Of a stretch of 64,000 bases of DNA, positions 46,502 to 54,289 are shown piece after piece. The stretch's first letter is position 1; every line of letters starts with the position of its first letter. The DNA is from Ignavibacteriota bacterium (GTDB lineage Bacteria; Bacteroidota; Ignavibacteria; Ignavibacteriales; Ignavibacteriaceae), in NCBI GenBank assembly GCA_013285425.1, contig CP053447.1, positions 360,001-424,000 of the forward strand, given 5' to 3'. The notes under the pieces were generated by a model that worked only from the letters and a program-made list of their open reading frames with translations, did no database searches and had not been told where the DNA came from. The position numbers were made by a program, and so were the translations under genes.

Positions 46502-47478
46502 ATAATTTTGGTATTTAATACGGCACTAAAGCGAACGTACGATGAGTAAAAAAAACGAAAGCTTTATGATGAGATTGCTTAACCCGCCCTTTATCCCTAT
46601 CCTTGTAATGTAGAGGGAAATTTTAATCCTTTCTCCTTACCAAGTAGAAGATTAGGATTAGGTTGGATTAACCCTAATATTTAACCGAATCCTTATACTA
46701 GTTACTTATTTTGCCATACTGAGAGGCAAGTGCATGAATTGTAACTGTTTATGATGAAATGCTGCAGGAGATAACAAACTTAGTAAGATAGTAGTTTGGT
46801 ATATTGTTGTTGATTAAGGGAACTGCGAAGTTCACTATTTTTATTTTGAGGAATAAATCGAGGGCTTGCTTTCTTCTTGATAAGAATACCGATAGTTATC
46901 GGGACAGGGTCACTAAAAGATCAAGACTACAAATAAATCTGCTAAAATTTATTTCGTTACGCTGCGGTAAATTACTCACTCGTAGAACTCGTTCAAACAG
47001 CATCCACCGTTTTCGCATTCGGCAGTTTCTAATTTTATGGTTTGGTTATCCTGTATATAGTTTTTTGTTCTAAGAAATTTTATTAATTAACATTGCTGCA
47101 ATCTGCACTTGCAAAGAAGAATAAGTGCAGTTTGTTAAATATTTGTAAATACGTCCTGTCTTCGGCAGGCAGGTTTACTTGTCGTTGTTGTTATATGACC
47201 GGGACCCGGTAAGCCGGAAGAAGACAGGTTAGACGTAAGCTGTTATTTTGCCAGAAAAATCAAAAATTAAATGTGAAAAAAAACAGTAGGGTTATTCCGA
47301 AAATTAAATGCCCGGACTTATTTATTAATCTATAGCCCAGGCTTAATATCTTAACTCAATAACACTCAGAAAATTGAAAGCCATTGAAGGTAACATCTTC
47401 CTGAATCCAACCTTGTAAATAATCTGTAATAAAGTTACTTTTACATCCCCGATAAATAATCGGGATAACGGTTAAATA
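46502..47478. other. 977-nt gap with short palindromes, no supported gene
   Basis: The gap holds several inverted repeats. CCGATA / TATCGG lies at 46889-46902. CTGCACTT / AAGTGCAG lies near 47104-47131. A long-loop pair CCTGTCTTC / GAAGACAGG spans 47155-47227 and contains GGCAGGCAGG. CCCGAT / ATCGGG at 47448-47464 is 14 nt before dnaB. They look like dispersed REP-type palindromes. An 89-codon ORF at 46804-47073 is basic and low in sequence logic and is not accepted as a gene. Confidence 0.5.
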
Positions 47479-48921
47479 ATGGCAAAAACAAAAACAAATA
47501 CCAAAGCAGTACAAAGTTCTTCATTTACTCAAAATGCTGTAAGACCGCCGTCAGCTCCGGAAATCGAGGCTGCTGTTCTTGGTGCAATGCTGATTGAAAA
47601 AAACACTGTACCAATAGTGATTGGATTGTTAATAAAAGATAGTTTTTATTCACGCGAGCATCAATTGATTTTTGAAGCGATGACTTCTTTGTTCGAGTCT
47701 AATGAGCCGATTGATACGGTTACAGTTTACGAAGAGCTGAAAAAACGTAATCAGGTTGAAGAGATTGGCGGGGCAATCTATCTAAGCAGACTTTCGCAGG
47801 ATATATCTTCAGCTGCTAATGTTGAATTTCATTGCAAGATCTTGATCGAAAAGCAAATATTACGCGGACTGATTTCTTCATCACATCAAATTGCACAAAA
47901 TGCTTATGAGGCTAATCTTGATGCGTTTGAAATTCTTGATGAGGCAGAACAGAAAATATTTGAGATAACTGAAACTCACCTTAAAAGATCTTTTCAATCG
48001 ATGGATAAAGCTGTAAAAGATGCTCTTGAATATATCGAAGCAATCCACTCTCAAAAAGAAAGAAAATTTTCTGTCCCGACAGGATTTTACGAGCTTGATG
48101 AAATTCTTGGCGGTTTTCAGAAATCTGATCTTGTAATTGTAGCAGCAAGACCATCAATGGGTAAGACTGCATTTGCATTAACTTTAGCCCGTAACGCTGC
48201 AATTGATCACAAAATACCGATTGGTATATTCAGTCTTGAGATGTCCACTATGCAATTGATAATCCGTATGCTTTGTGCTGAAGGAAGATTAAATGCACAT
48301 TTGGTCAGAACGGGAAAATTACCGAGTGAAGAAGGAGTTAAACTGAGTAAGAATGCACACAAACTTATTGAAGCTCCTTTATATGTTGATGATTCACCTT
48401 CACAAACAGTGCTTGAAATTCGCGCAAAGGCAAGAAGACTAAAATCAGAGAAAAATATCGGAATGATTATTATTGACTATCTGCAATTAATGCAAGGTCC
48501 TCCTAAAGCAGAAAGCCGTGAAAGGGAGATATCACATATTTCAAGATCATTAAAGGCACTTGCAAAAGAGTTGAACATTCCTGTTATTGCACTTGCTCAG
48601 TTAAACCGAGCGGTTGAATCGAGATCTGATAAACGCCCGCAGCTCTCTGATCTTCGCGAATCAGGATCAATTGAACAGGATGCTGATGTTGTAATATTTT
48701 TAAATCGTCCTGAATATTATGGAATTGAAAAAGATGAGAACGGAGAATCAAATGAGGGTGTAGCTGAAATTATAATTGGCAAGCAGCGTAATGGTCCGAC
48801 GGGAACAGTAAAACTTGCATTTATTAAGGAGTATGCACGGTTTGAAAATCTTGCGCATGCAAGACAATTTGAGGAATATTCACAAACAACTGCAGCAAGC
48901 ATTGAGGAAGATATTATATAA
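47479..48921 (+). CDS. dnaB: Replicative DNA helicase DnaB
   Basis: The 480-residue protein has the N-terminal domain (PPSAPEIEAAVLGAMLIE), a linker helix, and the RecA-like ATPase with Walker A ARPSMGKTAFALTLA (Lys229), Walker B MIIIDYLQLM, and SDLRESGSIEQDADVVIFL. It unwinds DNA ahead of the replication fork as a hexamer. The gene is isolated behind the palindrome-rich gap. Confidence 0.97.
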   Translation: MAKTKTNTKAVQSSSFTQNAVRPPSAPEIEAAVLGAMLIEKNTVPIVIGLLIKDSFYSREHQLIFEAMTSLFESNEPIDTVTVYEELKKRNQVEEIGGAIYLSRLSQDISSAANVEFHCKILIEKQILRGLISSSHQIAQNAYEANLDAFEILDEAEQKIFEITETHLKRSFQSMDKAVKDALEYIEAIHSQKERKFSVPTGFYELDEILGGFQKSDLVIVAARPSMGKTAFALTLARNAAIDHKIPIGIFSLEMSTMQLIIRMLCAEGRLNAHLVRTGKLPSEEGVKLSKNAHKLIEAPLYVDDSPSQTVLEIRAKARRLKSEKNIGMIIIDYLQLMQGPPKAESREREISHISRSLKALAKELNIPVIALAQLNRAVESRSDKRPQLSDLRESGSIEQDADVVIFLNRPEYYGIEKDENGESNEGVAEIIIGKQRNGPTGTVKLAFIKEYARFENLAHARQFEEYSQTTAASIEEDII

Positions 48922-48924
48922 TTT

Positions 48925-49788
48925 ATGTTGAATAATGCTACAAAAATATTATTGAGTTTGATTTCATTTGTTTTATTTGCATCGGATATTCAATCTCAGA
49001 TCTTTTCTGAAGAAGATATAAAAATTTTTAACCGTAAAATTTCTTTTGCTGATGAAAATGAACTTAGCAAAAAACCAATTAATGAAATAATAGTTGAAAT
49101 CGGTAAAAGTTTTATAGGTACCGAGTATGCTGCTCATACTCTTGAAAAAGATGGTGATGAGAATCTTGTAATTAATTTTTCAGGACTTGACTGCACTACA
49201 TTTTTAGAAACTTCATTAACACTTGCCCGCTGCATTGAAAAGGGTACAACTAAATTTCAGGATTATCAAAACGAACTGACTTTTCTCAGATACCGCGATG
49301 GAAAGATCGATAAATATCCATCGCGTTTACATTACTTTTCGGATTGGATTTTTAATAATCAGCAAAAGAATATTGTAAAAGATGTAACAAAAGAAATCGG
49401 CGGTGAGCTGATAAAGTTTAATCTTAATTTTATGACTGAGAATCCCGAATATTATAAACAGCTGGAAGAGAACCCAGATTTTATACCTGTTATACGCAAG
49501 CAGGAAAAAGATATAAATTCAAGAAATTATTATTACATCCCAAAAGCAAAAGTTGAATCTGCAGAAAATAAAATTAAGACAGGTGATTTAATTGCCATCA
49601 CTTCTTCTGTAAAAGGATTAGATATTAATCATGTTGGTATTGCAGTTAAAATGGATGATGGTAAAATTCATTTTCTGCATGCTCCGTTAGTTGGTTCAAA
49701 AGTTCAAATAACTCCTGAGCCCTTACACGATTACTTAAAGAAAATAAAAAAGCATACCGGCATTATTGTGCTTAGGGCACTAAACTAA
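48925..49788 (+). CDS. Secreted DUF1460 protein (N-acetylmuramoyl-L-alanine amidase-like)
   Basis: The 287-residue protein starts 3 nt after dnaB and has a signal peptide ending SDIQSQ. GLDCTTFLETSLTLAR supplies the Cys nucleophile of this NlpC/P60-like family, and INHVGIAVKMDDGKIHFLHA has the His. DUF1460 proteins are thought to cut cell-wall peptides or amide bonds in the periplasm. The full length and both catalytic positions look intact. Confidence 0.85.
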   Translation: MLNNATKILLSLISFVLFASDIQSQIFSEEDIKIFNRKISFADENELSKKPINEIIVEIGKSFIGTEYAAHTLEKDGDENLVINFSGLDCTTFLETSLTLARCIEKGTTKFQDYQNELTFLRYRDGKIDKYPSRLHYFSDWIFNNQQKNIVKDVTKEIGGELIKFNLNFMTENPEYYKQLEENPDFIPVIRKQEKDINSRNYYYIPKAKVESAENKIKTGDLIAITSSVKGLDINHVGIAVKMDDGKIHFLHAPLVGSKVQITPEPLHDYLKKIKKHTGIIVLRALN

Positions 49789-49943
49789 AATCATACCTTT
49801 ATTGTATAAAACTATTAACGGATTTCCCGGGAATAAGAATTCTGTTCGTTTTTAAGCTTTCGTTGAAATTAATTTTTTAATGCAGTTTTTCTTTTTAATC
49901 ATAGATATATATTTTATTCAGTAGCTAATCTGATTCAGTTATC

Positions 49944-52900
49944 ATGAAAATGAAAATTTGCAAATTTTCTTTATCAGTATTTTTGTTTGCTTCTTTGTGC
50001 AGAGTTTCTTTTGCACAGGAAATTCTGTTCAAGCAATTTACCACAGAGAATGGATTATCAAACAGCTATGTAAATTGCGTACTGCAGGATCGTACTGGAT
50101 TTATCTGGTTTGGAACAGATGATGGTCTTAATAGATTTGATGGATATGAAGTTAAAGTTTACCGCAATAATCCTGATGACAGGTTTTCTTTGTCAGGAAA
50201 TACAATTTGGGCAATTGCATCAGATCATTCAGGTAATATATTAATTGGAACCCAATCAGGTGAGTTGAATAAATTCGATCCTCAAACAGAAAAATTTGAA
50301 CACTGGTACCTTGATTCAGCTTCAACAGAAGAAATAAACATTACTGCCGTATTTGAAGACAGTAAAAGTAATATATGGATCGGAACATACAAGAATGGTC
50401 TTTATAGATTTGATCCTTCACATAATAAATTTGAAAATTGGAAGAACAGTTTAGAAAATCCAAATGTATTATCCAGTAATTTTATTACTTCAATAATTGA
50501 AGACAATGATTCTAATATCTGGGTATCAACTTACAGCGGACTGGATAAATTTAAAATTGATGGAACTGAAAAGTTATTAACACAAATTATTTCTGATTCT
50601 CAAAACCCTATCTGGTATTTGAGTAAGTCATCATTCTTCAAAAATAAATTTTTGCTTTGTGCGTTTAATGGATTATTTCTGTTTGATCTTAAGGATAGAG
50701 AGTTGACAGAATTACATTTACCAGAAAATAAGGAGCTGGAGTTTTCTAAAAGTGTCAGCTCAGTTGTTGAAGAATATTTTATGAACCAGAAAATATTATG
50801 GGTCGGTACTTATGGCGGACTTGCAAGATTAAATTTAACCACAGGCAAAAGCACAAGATTTATAAAAACTATAAGTGATAAATCAGAAGTTCTGAGCAAT
50901 CAGATACACGACTTAATTGTTGATAGATCAGGAGTAGTATGGATTGCGACCGAAAGCGGTTTAAATTATCATTCTAAAAAAAGATCGAAATTTAATTTTA
51001 TAAGCTCAGCTGTTCAATTTTCTAAATTGCTTCCGGAATTATCAGGTAAAAATGTAACTGCAATTACAGGAACAAAAGAGGGAACAGTCTGGTTTGGAAC
51101 TGATGAAGGGTTGTTAGGTTTCAAAAACAAGGGCAGCAATTATATACTTCTTAAAAATTCCGGGTTGCAATCATTAAATATCTGGTCTTTGTCAAACGGC
51201 TCGTCAAATCAATTATGGATCGGAACATACGGACAAGGATTAAAAGAGTTAAATCTTAAAGACAACAGTATTAAATCCTGGAAAGTTGATAATCCAAAAT
51301 TTACTTCCAATGCTTTTAATTATATAAAGTCAGTCCTTGAAGATGACGATGGAATGGTCTGGATTGGATTCTGGGGCGGCGGATTATCAAGACTTAATCC
51401 AAAAACTTCACAGCTTGATCACTGGTATAATGAAATAAATAATCCTTCAGGTTTAAGTTATAATGATGTCTGGGTTTTGCATAAAGATAAAAAGGGAAGA
51501 ATCTGGATTGGTACAAACGGAGGCGGATTAAATTTATATCAGGGAAAAGAGCTAAATGATTTTTATAACTGGAATGCAAGTGATAAAGACAATCCAGCAT
51601 TAAGTGCGAATAATATTTTTTCAATCTGTGAAGCACTGACACAAAATGACCCGGACAAAACCACTTTATGGATTGGAACGACAAATGGACTTAACAAGTT
51701 TGTAATTAAAAATGATAACGGCAGCAGTAATGGTGCAAAATTAAATATTGTGATAAATCATTATACAATAAAAGACGGATTACCTGATAATGCAATTGAA
51801 AGTATTCTGGAAGATGAAAACGGAAATCTCTGGATTGGAACAAGTTCAGGTATTTCGTTTTTCAATGCTGAAGAGGAGAGATTTATAAACTTTACCAAAG
51901 CTGATGGTTCAATCGGTAATTCATTTAATCCAAATGCAGCATTTAAAACTAAAGATGGATTTATGTTTTTTGGCTGTATTTCCGGATTGAATTATTTTGA
52001 ACCAGATAGGATAATCCAATCAACATATTCACCAATCGTAGTTATAACTGACTTTAAGGTGTTAAATCAGCCGGATGACACTACAGAAAACTCTGATTTC
52101 AAAGCAGGATTCTTCAATTCAAAAAAAATATTTCTTTCGCATTATCAGAATGATTTCTCTTTTCAGTTTGCTTCTCTGGATTATAATGCGCCCGAGTTAA
52201 ATGAATATGCATATATGCTTGAAGGGTTCAACAGAGATTGGATTTACAACGGTAAGCGGAGATTTGTTACTTACACTAATCTTGATCCGGGCAAATATGT
52301 TTTCCGGGTTAAGGCAACAAATGGTGATGGAATATGGAGTAATCAAACAGCAGAGATATTTATTGAAATACATCCACCTTTCTGGAAAACCTGGTGGGCT
52401 TATACAATTTATGTGATAGCATTTCTCAGTGCTTTGGCATTCATAAGAGCAGCAGAAATTAAAAGAAGGGAAAAGAAAGAAGAGGAAAGATTACGACGAG
52501 AAAGAGAAGAAGCAAAATTGCGCGAAGCAGAACTGAAAGCAAAAAATATTGAGCAGGAAAAAGAATTAGAAAAGCAAAAAATAAGAAACAGGATTGCTCA
52601 GGATCTGCACGATGAAATCGGAAGTAACCTCAGCAGCATTTCATTAATGAGTGAGTTGATTCAAAAAGATGAAAAGATTAATTCAGAAATTTCGGAGAAG
52701 ATAAAACGTATCCACAAAGTAGCAAAAGGATCAACTCAATCAATTCGTGATATTGTCTGGCTGACAAATCCATCATCCGATAGTCTTAAAGATATTATTG
52801 CCAAAATGAAAGAGGTTGCTGATAATACTCTCGGGAAGTTCAATCTCAGTTTTGATTGCCCGCAAAATATTGTAGAAGCTAATCTTCCTCCCGACACAAA

Positions 52901-53183
52901 AAGAAATATCTTCTTCATTTACAAGGAAACACTGAACAATATCATAAAACATGCTGATGCTAAAAGCGTGGATATTAAGTTCTGTATTGAGAACGAATCT
53001 ATCTTTCTTTCAATAAAAGATGACGGCAAAGGATTTAATACTGAACTTATTAGCTCGGGGAACGGATTAAAAAACATTAAATCGCGGGCAAAGGAAATAA
53101 ATGCACAACTGAGATTTGAAAGCAGTCCGGGTAAAGGATCTTTGCTTGAATTGATAGCAAGAATCACGCAAGTGCGTGATTGA
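49944..53183 (+). CDS. Propeller-sensor histidine kinase (two-component regulator propeller, Y_Y_Y, HisKA_3)
   Basis: The 1079-residue protein has a signal peptide and two seven-bladed propellers built from repeats such as DRTGFIWFGTDDGLNRFDGY. A Y_Y_Y domain follows at about 740-805 (YAYMLEGFNRDWIYNGK). One membrane helix is at about 817-835 (WAYTIYVIAFLSALAFI), then a charged coiled coil. The kinase core has the HisKA_3 box DLHDEIGSNLSSIS with phospho-acceptor His889 and an ATPase domain with NNIIKHADAKSVDI, DDGKGF, and GNGLKNIKSRAKE. It senses a periplasmic ligand, perhaps a glycan, and signals to the LuxR-type regulator encoded next. Confidence 0.93.
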   Translation: MKMKICKFSLSVFLFASLCRVSFAQEILFKQFTTENGLSNSYVNCVLQDRTGFIWFGTDDGLNRFDGYEVKVYRNNPDDRFSLSGNTIWAIASDHSGNILIGTQSGELNKFDPQTEKFEHWYLDSASTEEINITAVFEDSKSNIWIGTYKNGLYRFDPSHNKFENWKNSLENPNVLSSNFITSIIEDNDSNIWVSTYSGLDKFKIDGTEKLLTQIISDSQNPIWYLSKSSFFKNKFLLCAFNGLFLFDLKDRELTELHLPENKELEFSKSVSSVVEEYFMNQKILWVGTYGGLARLNLTTGKSTRFIKTISDKSEVLSNQIHDLIVDRSGVVWIATESGLNYHSKKRSKFNFISSAVQFSKLLPELSGKNVTAITGTKEGTVWFGTDEGLLGFKNKGSNYILLKNSGLQSLNIWSLSNGSSNQLWIGTYGQGLKELNLKDNSIKSWKVDNPKFTSNAFNYIKSVLEDDDGMVWIGFWGGGLSRLNPKTSQLDHWYNEINNPSGLSYNDVWVLHKDKKGRIWIGTNGGGLNLYQGKELNDFYNWNASDKDNPALSANNIFSICEALTQNDPDKTTLWIGTTNGLNKFVIKNDNGSSNGAKLNIVINHYTIKDGLPDNAIESILEDENGNLWIGTSSGISFFNAEEERFINFTKADGSIGNSFNPNAAFKTKDGFMFFGCISGLNYFEPDRIIQSTYSPIVVITDFKVLNQPDDTTENSDFKAGFFNSKKIFLSHYQNDFSFQFASLDYNAPELNEYAYMLEGFNRDWIYNGKRRFVTYTNLDPGKYVFRVKATNGDGIWSNQTAEIFIEIHPPFWKTWWAYTIYVIAFLSALAFIRAAEIKRREKKEEERLRREREEAKLREAELKAKNIEQEKELEKQKIRNRIAQDLHDEIGSNLSSISLMSELIQKDEKINSEISEKIKRIHKVAKGSTQSIRDIVWLTNPSSDSLKDIIAKMKEVADNTLGKFNLSFDCPQNIVEANLPPDTKRNIFFIYKETLNNIIKHADAKSVDIKFCIENESIFLSIKDDGKGFNTELISSGNGLKNIKSRAKEINAQLRFESSPGKGSLLELIARITQVRD
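53162..53181. repeat. Palindrome, copy 1, overlapping the kinase stop
   Basis: AATCACGC / GCGTGATT with an AAGT loop. It codes the last residues of the kinase. An inverted copy with an ACTT loop lies at 53987-54006, beyond the response-regulator gene. Confidence 0.8.
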
Positions 53184-53252
53184 ACAGCTTTTAAACAATC
53201 ATTATTTTCAAATTACAATTATTGCAGAAGTCATAAATGCGGAAATTATTAA

Positions 53253-53897
53253 ATGAAATCATCAACCGATGTAATTATAATTGAAGATAATGAACTGTTA
53301 AGAGATTCACTCAAGGAGGCTATCAACAAGAGCAGTTCAATCAGATGCGAAAATACTTTCAATTCCGGCGAAGCTGCTCTTGATTTTATCGGGAAGGAAG
53401 AATTAGTCCCGGATATAATTCTGCTTGATATCGGTCTTCCCGGTTTGAGTGGAATTGAGTTAATCCCCGAGCTCAGAAAATTATCGCCCACATCTAAAAT
53501 AATTATTATCACAATACACGACGAAGATGAAAATATATTCAAAGCAATTTGTGCTGGTGCCGCCGGATACTTGCTGAAAGATTTATCTTCTGATAAAATT
53601 ATTGAATCAATAAGCGAAGTTTTAAATGGCGGCGCTCCGATGAACTCGCATATTGCAAAGAAAGTTTTGAATATGTTCAGAGACCAGAATGTAAAGTCTG
53701 CTGGTTATGATCTTTCTGAAAGAGAAAGAGAAATATTAAGCTTTTTAGTTGAAGGCTTAAGCAAAAAACAAATTGGTGAAAAAATATTTCTTAGTCACCA
53801 CACAGTTGATTCACACCTCCGTAACATCTACGCAAAACTTGAAGTTCACTCACGCAGCAGTGCAATTTCAAAAGCAATAAAAGAAAAGCTGCTCTGA
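53253..53897 (+). CDS. NarL/FixJ-type response regulator
   Basis: The 214-residue protein has a receiver domain with acidic pocket Glu11-Asp12 and phospho-acceptor Asp59 (IILLDIGLPG). The Thr is in KIIIITIHDED, and the conserved Lys is in YLLKDLSS. The C-terminal LuxR HTH has LSEREREILSFLVEG and HHTVDSHLRNIYAKLEVHSRS. It is the partner of the propeller kinase 69 nt upstream and probably controls secreted-protein or glycan genes, possibly the four that follow. Confidence 0.93.
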   Translation: MKSSTDVIIIEDNELLRDSLKEAINKSSSIRCENTFNSGEAALDFIGKEELVPDIILLDIGLPGLSGIELIPELRKLSPTSKIIIITIHDEDENIFKAICAGAAGYLLKDLSSDKIIESISEVLNGGAPMNSHIAKKVLNMFRDQNVKSAGYDLSEREREILSFLVEGLSKKQIGEKIFLSHHTVDSHLRNIYAKLEVHSRSSAISKAIKEKLL

Positions 53898-53933
53898 CAA
53901 TGAACTTTAGCTCAACTAAAAAATAGTAATTGA

Positions 53934-53970
53934 AGAGATGACATCTTAGTTGTTTAAAGATGTCATCTCT
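53934..53970 (+). terminator. Hairpin after the response-regulator gene
   Basis: A perfect 14-bp stem (AGAGATGACATCTT / AAGATGTCATCTCT) with a 9-nt loop. No T-run follows, so it is a weaker terminator candidate or an mRNA-stabilising hairpin. Confidence 0.5.
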
Positions 53971-53986
53971 ATACCTGCTCATCTAA

Positions 53987-54006
53987 AATCACGCACTTGC
54001 GTGATT
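53987..54006. repeat. Palindrome, copy 2
   Basis: AATCACGC / GCGTGATT with an ACTT loop, the exact reverse complement of the copy at 53162-53181. The two copies bracket the response-regulator gene. Confidence 0.8.
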
Positions 54007-54181
54007 GAAAACCGACTCACTATAAAATATATTAACCGAAGCTAATTCACTTAAAATTTTCCGAAGGTTTCTATTGTTCAGAGAAGTTGTATATAAAAAT
54101 CAGACAATAATGTCTGGAATAAATCATATAATAATAATCTAATAAGTAACCCAGTATCTAACCCAAAACCAGGAGGTATTT

Positions 54182-54289
54182 GTGAAAACATTTAAGAGGA
54201 ATTCAGAGCGGATGATAAATAACTCTGCTGTTGATTCTGTTGAACCTTTTTCAATTAAAAAATTTGACTATAAACAAAGAGGCTGGTAA
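54182..54289 (+). CDS. 35-residue leader ORF coupled to the sorted parallel beta-helix gene
   Basis: A GTG at 54182 stands 6 nt behind a near-perfect AGGAGG ribosome site, the strongest in this region. The short ORF ends in TAATG, so its stop shares bases with the start of the next gene. The peptide is KTFKRNSERM at the start, then SVEPFSIKKF, ending QRGW; it has no signal peptide. Such tight coupling suggests a leader peptide that supports or tunes translation of the 995-residue protein, which has no ribosome site of its own. Confidence 0.5.
   Translation: MKTFKRNSERMINNSAVDSVEPFSIKKFDYKQRGW

Noticed and set aside
46804..47073. 89-codon ORF on the plus strand
   Set aside because: It lies across palindromic repeats, has no ribosome site or domain, and an irregular basic composition. 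It is most likely a chance frame.
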